Source: Petrolisthes cinctipes (taxonomy: Eukaryota; Arthropoda; Malacostraca; Decapoda; Porcellanidae). Taken from it: DNA of 64,000 nucleotides. The notes below the pieces were generated by a model, which ran no database searches, was not told the DNA's origin, and saw only the letters and a program-made list of their open reading frames with translations. Position 1 is the first letter of the stretch; each line of letters starts with the position of its first letter. Of the stretch, positions 36,424 to 50,039 are shown piece after piece. Both the position numbers and the translations under genes were made by a program. The stretch spans positions 25,001 through 89,000 of the forward strand of contig JAWQEG010003812.1 of the NCBI GenBank assembly GCA_033782935.1, read 5' to 3'.

Positions 36424-36494
36424 AAAGAGAGAGAGACAGACAGAGAGAAAAGAGAGAGAGAGACAAACAGAAAAGAGAAAAGAGAAAGAGAGAA

Positions 36495-36541
<47 letters not shown>

Positions 36542-36658
36542 AAAGAGAGAGAGACAGACAGAGAGAAAAGAGAGAGAGAGACAAACAGAAAAGAGAAAAG
36601 AGAGAGAAAGAGAGACAAACAGAAAGACGGACAGACATAGAGAGAGAGAGCGAGAGAA
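36368..36658. repeat. (GACA)n and (GA)n array with an internal 120-bp duplication
   Basis: GACA tracts alternate with AGAAAAGAGAGAGAGACAGA blocks. The block 36420-36480 recurs at about 36540-36600, so a unit of about 120 bp has been duplicated. Minus-strand Cys/Leu/Ser frames are spurious. Confidence 0.93.
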
Positions 36659-36957
36659 CACACACTTGACAACATAAAACAATTTTCTTTTCCCCTCCCC
36701 ACCTTCGCCTGTAGCCTCTGACCTGATCACAATCCCTTGAGGTGATGAGTAGGAGGCAAGTGTGTTATCGGCTGTTGGTCTGGCCTGCTGATGTGCGAGT
36801 TGACTTTAGTAGGGCGGTAACTGTGGATCTCTCGGCATCATCATCGTCTGGAAATTATCACCTTTGCTTGACTGACCCCGTTGTAGGATCATAGGATAAG
36901 TGATGCCCTTGTTTCTGAAACCTGCCAGTTCATCATTTATCTTACATTTGATCAGCC

Positions 36958-37290
36958 AACCAAATCACACCGACCATCCCGACCACCAACACCAACACGA
37001 CCACCTCCACCATAACCACCAACACCAAAACGACCACCGCCATTACCACCAACACCAACACGACTACCTCCTCCATTACCACCAACACTAGTACGACCAC
37101 CACCAACACCAGCACGACCACCACCACTACCAACACCAGCACGACCACCACCACCACCACCAACACCAACACGACCACCACCACCACCAACACCACCACG
37201 ACCACGACCACCACCACCACCAACACCACCACGACCACCACCACCACCATTACCACCAGCAGAATCACCACAACCAACACCACCACCAAC
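36958..37290. repeat. ACC/ACG trinucleotide-based array
   Basis: About 330 bp of CCA, CAA and CGA triplets form a recurrent ACCAACACCAACACGACCAC pattern. The Val/Leu and Gly/Val frames on the minus strand follow from it. Confidence 0.95.
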
Positions 37291-37360
37291 AACAGGATTG
37301 GCATCATTACTACGTGACGTTTCTACCACCCTGGATCCATATAGCCAACTAAAATTATCA

Positions 37361-37362
<2 letters not shown>

Positions 37363-37448
<86 letters not shown>
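37363..37448. repeat. (CA)n microsatellite
   Basis: About 86 bp of pure CA. Confidence 0.98.
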
Positions 37449-37452
<4 letters not shown>

Positions 37453-37977
37453 TTTAAACTTTTTTTTAAAGTACCAAACATCTTTATGGCTTAAATTGTC
37501 TCTTAACACATACTTACTCTATGCAAATGTAGCTACAAATTTCCATATTCCTGAAGCACTTACGTTTTTGCAATGCTGCTAATGGACAACACAAAACCTC
37601 GTCTCGTTCCCCCATTCGAAATAAATAAATAAATAAATAGATAACTAAAAGTAAATGAATATGTAAAATAAAATAGATGAATAAAGCGAATATAAATAAT
37701 GTCAAGCGTCGTTTCAGAGCTTAATTAAGACGGTGCTTTTAGTTCAGTCCTTGATTAACAGTAATAAAAATGAGGAGGTCGACATGTGAGGTTCCATTCT
37801 GGGGGACTCATTAAGATAAATCTCTGACGTCCTGGCTGGCCCGAGTTGAACTGAAACCTGTTTGTTTACACGTTTCAACACTTGTTACTTTTTTTGGCAC
37901 CATGCATTATATCCACCGAGAATAGGTAGGAAAAATTTTAATATTAACTTTGAGGCATTCACTCTTAGTAGTTCAAG
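37449..37977. other. Unassigned unique sequence
   Basis: A short AAAT tract (37619-37638) is the only repeat. Confidence 0.6.
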
Positions 37978-38148
37978 AGAAGAGTATTTATTCTTTTGAT
38001 ACATAACAACACCTTCTTGATTTCTCCAAAGTATGCCAGGAAGCAGAACCAGATTAAAAAAAAAAAAAAAAAAATTGTGGTCTGTTGCTTGGAATAGTTT
38101 GGAGGAATCAGTTGCTCCAGATTTAACAACACTGTGCTTCCCCCTTAA
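37978..38148 (-). mobile_element. FB-C palindromic element copy 3, A-run in the loop
   Basis: The core TTGATTTCTCCAAAGTATGC with CAGGAAGCAGAACCAG, and CTGTTGCTTGGAATAGTTTG with GAGGAATCAGTTGCTCCAGA. It ends CCCCCTTAA. The apex contains a run of about 19 A. The left terminus is decayed. Confidence 0.75.
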
Positions 38149-38473
38149 TTAATAAGAAGTGAGAAAGGAATATGACACGCTATTGAAAACTTTATAGGTT
38201 GTGATCCAGTTTACGTATTTCCCCAGTATTTTTTTTTTTTTCCCATGGACTCCTTCCAGTAAAACATTTTAACACCATCAAATTTTTGTGTGTGATGAGT
38301 TTTGAGGGTATTCGTGTTAGGTATTGTATAGACTCCATTGATATGCAAATAGTGGATAGTTAAGCGTTGTGGGCAGTGTGAGGCCGCCTTTACCGCCTCA
38401 CAGCACCCAAAAACATTCATCACCTCTTGTTCTGCCTCTGTGTGTGGTGGTGGTGGTGTTATGCCTAGAGGTG

Positions 38474-38500
38474 TACAGTCACGAACAAAAGTTGGCCCAA
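38474..38500. mobile_element. Unpaired TcD terminus
   Basis: TACAGTCACGAACAAAAGTT then GGCCCAA has the form of a Tc1-like end. I found no inverted partner in the next 500 bp. It lies just outside the FB-E element. Confidence 0.45.
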
Positions 38501-38552
38501 TACCCCTGCCATCATTATTATTCTACGTGGAGGAAGGTGAGGACGAGCTGCC

Positions 38553-38916
38553 AGAAGTTGAACATGATTTTGAACCTCGCTCATTCTTTCTTCATTTGAT
38601 AGATGGGGGACATTAATTAAGGGGAGATTCTCTTGTTGTTGGTGAACTGGAAGGTCTCCGATTCCTCCAAACTATGCCACGAAACAGATCCCCTATGAGT
38701 ACCATTGAGGGCATCTGTTTCCTGGTGTAGTTTGGAGGAATCACAGACCTTCCAATTCACCAACTAGAAAATAAATCTCCCCTTAATGTCCCCACCTATA
38801 TATCAAATGAAGAAAGAATGAGCGAGGTTCAAAATCATGTTCAATTCGTTCGAGATGCCTAGACACATTGCGTTTGAAGGCGCATTAGTCATAGTCTAAG
38901 CTGTCATATATGGCTA
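38553..38916. mobile_element. FB-E palindromic element copy 1, with an FB-B element at its apex
   Basis: The left arm (about 38558-38616) has GAACATGATTTTGAACCTCG and CTCATTCTTTCTTCATTTGA. The right arm (38787-38855) has TCAAATGAAGAAAGAATGAG and CGAGGTTCAAAATCATGTTC. The arms pair almost base for base over about 60 bp, and the FB-B copy at 38617-38786 sits exactly between them. Sequence outside the right arm (ACATTGCGTTTGAAGG, GCATTAGTCATAG) is shared with 53075-53115. Confidence 0.75.
38617..38786. mobile_element. FB-B palindromic element copy 10, full length, nested in FB-E
   Basis: The ends are TTAAGGGGAGATTCTCTTGT and AAATAAATCTCCCCTTAA. The arms are GGTCTCCGATTCCTCCAAAC with TATGCCACGAAACAGATCCC, and CTGTTTCCTGGTGTAGTTTG with GAGGAATCACAGACCTTCCA. 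Taking out the element plus one TTAA leaves the FB-E arms meeting at a TTAATTAA centre, which fits TTAA target duplication. Confidence 0.88.
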
Positions 38917-39179
38917 TGACCTAAGAAAGCCTTTAGAAATGTCATCATATCTATCTGTCTATTCTTCCATCAGATTATGTAGCTCAGTAGGCGTGACACA
39001 GTAGCAGGGAGTGAGGCTACTGCTATCTCTTAATTAATTGAACAAAGTTATCTACAATTATAGCAGCTGGTGATTATCTCCATTAATTAGTTGAATTGAT
39101 GCTCTAATAATATCTGGAATAACATTAATATAAGTCATAAGGTGTACTGAGTTATTTGTGTTGTTTAGAATACCATAAG

Positions 39180-39334
39180 TTAATGACCCTGTGATCGTGT
39201 ATGAAAATTGAAGGCTTCTGATTCCACCTGACTATACGACGAGACAAGCTCCTTCCCAATAGCTGGTGTTTCGCGGCAGTAATTGAAGGACTCGTTTACC
39301 TCCAATTTTCTAACTATATCACGGGGTCCCTTAA
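39180..39334 (+). mobile_element. FB-A palindromic element copy 4
   Basis: It is bounded by TTAA. The arms are GACCCTGTGATCGTGTATGA with GCTTCTGATTCCACCTGACT, and GGTGTTTCGCGGCAGTAATT with ACTATATCACGGGGTCCCTT. Confidence 0.83.
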
Positions 39335-41844
<2,510 letters not shown>

Positions 41845-42002
41845 TTAAGGTACTCTGTGATGTAGTCAGAAAATTGGAGTTATATGAGTCCTTCAAATAT
41901 TGCCACGAAACACCACCTATAAGGAAGGAGGTTGTTTCATGGCGTGGTCAGGAGGAATCAGAAGCCTCCACCAGTCTTCATACACGATCACAAGGTCCTT
42001 AA
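41845..42002 (-). mobile_element. FB-A palindromic element copy 5
   Basis: TTAAGGTACTCTGTGATGTA, GAGTCCTTCAAATATTGCCA and CGAAACACCACC form one arm. GGAGGTTGTTTCATGGCG, GGTCAGGAGGAATCAGAAGC and CGATCACAAGGTCCTTAA form the other. Confidence 0.83.
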
Positions 42003-42175
42003 ATAATTCATACATTTTTTTCGGTATTGTTGTAATGAAATCTTGTCTAAATACCGATGTTTTAACCTAATGTCCACAAGAAATTACTACAATAACTTGC
42101 TTTAATTGGAGGGTTTCTCTCCTTAGTGATATATAATGAGTGGAAGGTGAATTTTTATCGTAACAAGACTCCTCC

Positions 42176-42348
42176 TTAAAGGGGTCATATATTTTTTGGT
42201 ACATTAGAGCGACCCGATTCCTCCAAAATATACCGGGAAAACAGGACCAGATGAGCAGATGTAATGATGCTGGCCTGTTGTCTGGAATAGTTTGGAGGAA
42301 TCATTTGCTCCAGATTTACCAACACTGTATATATTATTATCTCGTTAA
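42176..42348 (-). mobile_element. FB-C palindromic element copy 4
   Basis: It is bounded by TTAA. The arms are TTTTTTGGTACATTAGAGCG with CCCGATTCCTCCAAAATATA, and CTGTTGTCTGGAATAGTTTG with GAGGAATCATTTGCTCCAGA. The right terminus is diverged. Confidence 0.8.
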
Positions 42349-42899
42349 GTGTTCTCTCAGACCGTAATGGACTACTGAACTATCTGATCTACCTCCCAGT
42401 CAGTGGAGATACTTAAAGTGGTTTACGATATTAGAACACACGCAGTTATTTCGGGTGATAAAAAATGAACCCTCCATTGAACTCATTTGTGACAACACAC
42501 AGGTATTGATTTTTTTGATAATATGAAATAGTGTGCTAATTAGGAAGGGTTGTAATGAAACACGAAGATAGGTCTTTGTTTTAGTTGGTCTGGTGCTTGT
42601 ATTCTCACTGTATGATAACGTGAAATAACAGATATGTTGCAAGGAAGTCCACAAATGTATATTACTTTTACCCATTCGTAACAAACAGTTCCCGTGCAAT
42701 AAAAGAATAGCAACATCGAATAATACGAAAACAACTCCCTTGGCCGACTGTAGCTGCTATATATTTGGAATGAGAGCGACCCGACCCTATGAACGTACCC
42801 AACTGATGTCCGTCATTAACTTTATTTTCCCTCACAGCTCTGAAAAACATTCCTGGGACTGCCATTACGTGAGGTGGAGAGACCGACCCCCGAGGCGAC
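42349..42899. other. Unassigned unique sequence
   Basis: No repeat is present. Overlapping minus-strand frames here have no recognised domain. Confidence 0.5.
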
Positions 42900-44408
42900 C
42901 CCCACACACACACCCACTATATACAGCAACAGACACACCCACAGATTCTGCTAAAGTCATTCCACATTCACAGCCATGCACACATACAGACTCATCTACA
43001 GCAACTTCCCATCCACAGACACAGCCACAGTCAGTTCCCACCCACAGACACAGCCACAATCAACTCCCACAGACACAGCCACAGCCACTTCCCACCTACA
43101 GACACAGCCACAGTCAGTTCCCACCCACAGACACAGCCACAATCAACTCCCACAGACACAGCCACAGCCACTTCCCACCTACAGACACAGCGACAGTCAT
43201 CTCCCACACACAGCCACAGCCACTTCCCACCTACAGACACAGCCACAATCAACTCCCACACACAAGCACAGCCACTTCCCACCCTACAGACACAGCCACA
43301 GTCAGTTCCCACCCACAGACACAGCCACTGCCACAATCAACACTACTTACAGACACAGCCACAATCAACACTACCCACATACACAGCCACAATCAACACT
43401 ACCCACATACACAGCCAAAATCAACACTACCCACATACACAGCCACAATCAACACTACCCACATACACAGCCACAATCAACACTACCCACATACACTGCC
43501 ACAATCAACACTACCCACATACACAGCCACAATCAACACTACCCACATACACAGCCACAATCAACACTACCCACATACACAGCCACAATCAACACTACCC
43601 ACATACACAGCCACAATCAACACTACCCACATACACAGCCACAATCAACACTACCCACATACACAGCCACAATCAACACTACCCACATACACAGCCACAA
43701 TCAACACTACCCACATACACAGCCACAATCAACTCCCACCCCACATACACAGCCACAATCAACACTACCCACATACACAGCCACAATCAACTCCCACCCC
43801 ACATACACAGCCACAATCAACACTACCCACATACACAGCCACAATCAACTCCCACCCCACATACACAGCCACAATCAACACTACCCACATACACAGCCAC
43901 AATCAACTCCCACCCCACATACACAGCCACAATCAACACTACCCACATACACAGCCACAATCAACTCCCACCCCACATACACAGCCACAATCAACTCCCA
44001 CCCACAGCCACAACCACAGCCACAAACAACTCCCACCCACAGCCACAACCACAGCCACAAACAACCACATACACAGCCACAATCAACACTACCCACATAC
44101 ACAGACACAATCAACTCCCACCCCACATACACAGCCACAATCAACACTACCCACATACACAGCCACAATCAACACTACCCACATACACAGCCACAATCAA
44201 CACTACCCACATACACAGCCACAATCAACACTACCCACATACACAGCCACAATCAACACTACCCACATACACAGCCACAATCAACACTACCCACATACAC
44301 AGCCACAATCAACACTACCCACATACACAGCCACAATCAACTCCCACCCACAGCCACAAACAACCACATACACAGCCACAATCAACACTACCCACATACA
44401 CAGCCACC
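42900..44408. repeat. CACA-rich minisatellite, 28-bp unit with variants
   Basis: The main unit is ACAGCCACAATCAACACTAC followed by CCACATAC (28 bp). Variants carry ATCAACTCCCACCCCAC (31 bp) or GACACAGCCACAGTCAGTT. The 28-bp form is homogeneous over about 43330-43720 and 44120-44330. From 43720 to 43990 it alternates with the 31-bp form, giving a 59-bp higher-order unit. The left 400 bp is the most diverged. Because 28 is not a multiple of three and the unit has no stop in any forward frame, two overlapping frames (568 and 480 codons) stay open by chance. Confidence 0.95.
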
Positions 44409-44641
44409 AACGTCATAGTCTGGCATCACATAACCAGATTCTGTAAATACTGTCATGTCCATCACCCATAACACATCACCCTGAGGCACTCCCCGAACCT
44501 CCCTCTCGTTACCAGCTGCCGACAAAACACCTGTGAATATATGGGAAGTGGGAAGGTATAAGAAGAATGAGCCTACAGCACGTTCTTTATTACCTCATAG
44601 TCATTCCCTTGTGCAATTCTTCATTCGTTATACAGGAGAGA

Positions 44642-44643
<2 letters not shown>

Positions 44644-44724
<81 letters not shown>

Positions 44725-44760
44725 GCTATGTCTATGTCTATGTGTATGTGTGTGTGTGTC

Positions 44761-44822
<62 letters not shown>

Positions 44823-44841
44823 TGTGTGTGTGTGTGTGTGT
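44644..44841. repeat. (GT)n microsatellite, interrupted
   Basis: About 75 bp of pure GT is followed by GTATGTCTAT-type interruptions and more GT. Confidence 0.97.
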
Positions 44842-45009
44842 TCTTTCTGCAGGGGAGAAGGGCGTGGTGGAGGAGGGAGAAGCTGACCCGGGGTGTAAAG
44901 GAAGAGTGGGGAGGTAACAGCGGCAGCGGGGCAGGAGAGATGGAAGGTGATGGGTGGCTAATTACAAGAGAGAAAATAATAATGTGCAGAAACGAGATAG
45001 GACGGCTGG

Positions 45010-45090
<81 letters not shown>

Positions 45091-45421
45091 GTAGAAGGGA
45101 AAGTAGAGGAAGAGGTAAAAGGGAGAGAAGAAGAGAGATAAGAGAAGTGGTAAAGGGATAAGACAGGCAAGCAATAAAGGAGAACTGCATGGAGGAATGA
45201 GAGAAGAGGAGGAGGAGGGAGTAGAAGGAAAAGATGAGAATAAGGGTGAAGAACAGAGGTAGGTAGGTAGGTAGGTGGGGAAGCTGGTGGTGATAAGGGG
45301 AGAGGAGGGGGAGAGTTTGTGGGAGGGAGGGGAGAGAATAAGTGGCGTTAATGAAGGAGAAGACGGGGTACGTATGATTAGTGGAAGGGAAGACGACGCG
45401 AAATGAAGTAATAAAAAAAAA
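44842..45421. repeat. Purine-rich region with a (GA)n tract
   Basis: A pure GA tract lies at 45012-45087 and a short GGTA run at 45259-45275. The rest is GGA/GAA-rich on the + strand with no regular unit. Confidence 0.85.
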
Positions 45422-45678
45422 AGGAGAGAGAGAGAGAGAGAGAGATAGAGAGAGAACCAAGAATACCAAGGTTTATACTATCTGCTGTATGAGAGAGAGA
45501 GAGAGAGAGACCCAAGAATACCGAGGTTTATACTATCTGCTGTATGAGAGAGAGAGAGAGAGAGTGAGTGAGTGAGTGAGAGAGAGAACCAAGAATACCG
45601 AGGTTTATACTATCTGCTGTATGAGAGAGAGAGAGAGAGAGAGAGAGAACCAAGAATATCGAGGTTTATACGGTCTGC

Positions 45679-45733
<55 letters not shown>

Positions 45734-45773
45734 GAGAGAGAACCAAGAATACCGAGGTTTGTACTATCTGCTG

Positions 45774-45838
<65 letters not shown>

Positions 45839-45897
45839 ACCAAGAATACCGAGGTTTATACGGTCTGCTGTATGAGAGAGAGAGAGAGAGAGAGAGA
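45422..45897. repeat. (GA)n tracts separated by six copies of a conserved 37-bp spacer
   Basis: AACCAAGAATACCGAGGTTT followed by ATACTATCTGCTGTATG recurs six times (starts near 45455, 45511, 45587, 45648, 45741, 45837), with one to three substitutions per copy. The intervening GA tracts vary from about 18 to 60 bp. The spacer is much better conserved than the tract lengths. Confidence 0.92.
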
Positions 45898-46017
45898 AGT
45901 AGCGAGTTGTGGACGGTGGTGGATATTATCAGACCCAACACAGAGGCGCCGCACTTCTTCTGCAACTCACCCTCACCACACCAAGGTCGCCGCCTCTCTA
46001 TAGCCTGTAGTGGTTGT

Positions 46018-46186
46018 GTTGGTGGTTGTGGTGGTGGTGGGGCAAAGGGATGTGTTGGTTCTGCAGGAGAGGTGTGTGTGTGTGTGTGTGTGTATTGAAG
46101 TGGATGTTTGTGTGTGTGTGTGTGTGTGGTGGGGATAAGGGATGTGTTGGTTCTGAAGGTGTGTGTGTGTGTGTGTGTGTGTGCTC

Positions 46187-46224
<38 letters not shown>

Positions 46225-46304
46225 TGGTGGGGCAAAGGGATGTGTTGGTTCTGAAGGAGGTGTGTGCGTGTGTGTGTGCTCGTGCGTGTGTGTGTGTGTG
46301 TGCT

Positions 46305-46353
<49 letters not shown>

Positions 46354-46396
46354 CTGTGCGTGTGTATGGAAGTGGATATTTGTGGGTGTGTGTGTG

Positions 46397-46431
<35 letters not shown>
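46018..46431. repeat. (GT)n with three copies of a GGGATGTGTTGGTTCTG spacer, then poly-T
   Basis: GTGGGGCAAAGGGATGTGTT followed by GGTTCTGAAGG or CTGCAGG occurs at about 46037, 46131 and 46228 with GT tracts between. A T-run of about 32 bases (46399-46431) closes the array. Confidence 0.92.
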
Positions 46432-47240
<809 letters not shown>

Positions 47241-47244
<4 letters not shown>

Positions 47245-49240
47245 CGCTAAATTAAGGCAGTCTAGCAGTCTCATGTAATAACACCTTTTGAAAAATTATT
47301 GTCCCTTGTCCCTCACCATAAACAGTTATTATGATATCCAGAGTGTTGCCTTCATATCCAGGAGTGACTACTAACCTGTCCAAATGAAGACATAATATTT
47401 GTTACGCTTGTCAGACGCACAGAGGGAACATGATGGTATTCGTTGAGGTCTTCAATTTGAGCCATTTATGGTTACGCTTTTTGCATTGTGCTATGAGTGA
47501 ATTGTATCTTGCAGTGTTAATTGATTTTCATTTTCATCCAGCGAAATTAATATTGCTTTCGAATCCCTAGAAACTAATTGGGACCCGCAATGAATTTATC
47601 ATATTTGGCAGGGTATATATTATCGTGATAAAATTATAACGCATAGTATGTTTAATGGATTTATTATTTGGAATAATACCAGTTTCATAAATAGGAAGAT
47701 ACAGAATGTTACGAATGAGAAATATGTTATCCATCAAACGTATTTCAGAACTTAGTTAAGATGTTACCCAGAATGTTGCACAAGAAGTTATAATGAGGCT
47801 TTCACTATAACCTAGTTTCACCACCTCTGTCAGCTTGGGGCCCCTCCTTTGCATTTCATTATAATGTATTCGTAGGCTAGAGGGTCGTCATTAAGACCGG
47901 TGATGATGCCAGATTACAGGGCACCTCCCGTGTAATTCCTCCTTCAGTTTTTCCTTCAGTCCACATTATCCTGGGCATTAAAACCATGAACTCTATCCAT
48001 CCCACCTAATGCCTGACTAACGGTCCTGCTCGTCACGTCAATAGCCACTGGTGATGCTGGAAGTTGTGGTTTGGACCCTCTCCCTTCCAGCGTTGTCTAT
48101 CCTCCAGTCTTTCAGGACGTTGTGGTTGTCTGTATTATCTTCTTCTCTTGCCTGAATTGGTCCTATTATCCCCGAGTCTGTCATGAGTCAGCTGGGATCC
48201 ATTTTTTTTTTTTATTATCAAGGAAAGTAGAAAAGGTAGGTTTGGATAGAAAAATATTGAGGTAGATTTTATAATGTTAAGTAAGCCCCAGTTAGATGTT
48301 ATTAAAGGGAACTATTTGGCTTGATTATGTTAGACTATGCTTGATAAGGCCTGGATAGCCTAATAGGTTTTCATTCAAATTTCATCCAAGAAAAGTAGGA
48401 ATGTTTTTTTGGGGACCTCAGCACCCTTACACAACACAGAAACGATACCCCCTCTAATGGATGTGTACTGCAAATAACTTCTGAGTTGTGGCTCAATTAC
48501 AACTGCTGTTTTGCAGAAGACAGGCAGCCAGCTTGTAATAGCTATCTAAATTGGAAGAAAAGTGATGACCATGTGGATGATACTTGGTATGTACAAATTT
48601 TAACCAGGTACAGCTCACTTGGAATAGGCTACAGTAAAACAGATATGACAGGATTAGGTTACGTCATGAGAAGATTTGATAAGGTTTTCTCAAATTAAGT
48701 CAAACTACATCCGGGTAAGATTATGTGAAACTGATCATTGCATGGAAAAGTATAAATAGTAGCGTGTTGCCTGCATCACCTGAGACTGGCTTAATGCAGC
48801 CGTATATGTTCCCTTGACCCTTTGACCTCGGTTGATATCAGGACTGAAGCAACCGGGCAGTAAATAGCAGGAGGGACACAGAAGGGATACCTAATCAATC
48901 CCACCGCTGTCATTAGGGCGTCAGGGAGGATTGCAGATCAGTAGGACAGTGATTGTGTACGGCAGAGGAAGGGGAGGGGACAAAAGCACAAAACTTCTCC
49001 TTGAATGACTCTGGCCAGGCCTTTAGGGTTCGGAAAGACGCTAAAATGAACCCCAGACACGGACGGATTCTGTCTGCCTCTTTGGACTGTGGATAAACAA
49101 CAGTGGACAACAACAAGACGGGAGTTACAGAAACAATAGATTTTCAAGGTTGACCATTTCTGAGGAGAGGAACACGTTTTGAGGACATGATTCTTTACTG
49201 ATAAAGTTGTATGCTACTCTTGTTTCTTCTAATACTACTA
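47241..49240. other. Two kilobases of unassigned unique sequence
   Basis: No palindromic element and no microsatellite over 15 bp. Frames at 48071-48265, 48486-48698 and 48913-49147 carry no recognised domain. Confidence 0.5.
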
Positions 49241-49425
49241 CTGCTACTACTTCTATTGCAACTACTTCTATTGCAACTACTTCTATTGCTACTACTTCTA
49301 TTGCTACTACTTCTATTGCTACTACTTCTATTGCAACTACTTCTATTGCTGCTACTTCTATTGCTACTACTTCTATTGCTACTACTTCTATTGCTACTAC
49401 TTCTATTGCTACTACTTCTACCGGT
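49241..49425. repeat. 15-bp minisatellite ACTACTTCTATTGCT
   Basis: About twelve nearly identical 15-bp units differ mainly at one position (GCT or GCA). Since 15 is divisible by three, every frame without a stop in the unit stays open, giving TTSIA-type peptides on one strand and AIEVV-type peptides on the other. Confidence 0.96.
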
Positions 49426-49764
49426 ACTACTACTGGTAATACATATACTGCTATTGTCACTATTGCTACTACTACTACGGTACTACTGCTGCTCCTCAAG
49501 TGGTATTTCCGTGTTCAACTGGTCTAGTTATATATACCGTACAGTACATACCTATACGATCTGGGATCTTCCTATTCCGACACACGTTTCGTAACTCGGG
49601 CACGTACACCCACACATAAAACAAATCTTGCGTCATCCCTTGAAACTATCGGGAATTGAAAAAATGAGGGTTGGGTAGAAAAATTAATAAGTGGAAATTT
49701 TGGTCAGTGTGAACAGGTGAAAATGTCATGCCATATAGAAACTGACTTTTCAACACTAGTATTA

Positions 49765-50039
49765 TTAAGGGGATATTGCCTGTAGTGATGTGGGTAGTAC
49801 TTTAAGGGTCTGGGAGTCCCTCTGGAATAGAAACACTCCCTTTCAATATCATTCAGCTGTCGTTCGTTTCCTTCTATTTTCTTGCTGTCCCTCCTGGGTG
49901 ATTTCGAGGGCTAATGATTCATTCAAACAATGCAACAAAACAGATCCCCTTCTCGTATATAGAGATAGTTTGCTTTCTGGCATTGTTTCGAAGAATAAAT
50001 AGTCCTCCAATATAAAACCCTAAAATATTATTCCCTTAA
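49765..50039. mobile_element. Long FB-B-like element with an inserted left arm
   Basis: It starts TTAAGGGGATATTGC and ends ATTATTCCCTTAA. The core arms are GCTAATGATTCATTCAAACA and TCTGGCATTGTTTCGAAGAA. About 100 bp of unrelated sequence separates the left terminus from the core, so the element is longer than the family norm. Confidence 0.5.

Noticed and set aside
42740..44446. Open frame of 568 codons, the longest in the window
   Set aside because: It is a translation of the 28-bp minisatellite. A second frame of 480 codons overlaps it, and the unit simply lacks forward stops.
45422..45897. Regularly repeated 37-bp block with variable spacers, superficially like a CRISPR array
   Set aside because: The 'spacers' are GA microsatellite of varying length, the genome is eukaryotic, and no cas genes exist.
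49207..49594. Long frames with TTSIA or AIEVV pentapeptide repeats
   Set aside because: A 15-bp unit divisible by three keeps frames open automatically on both strands. There is no non-repeat domain.
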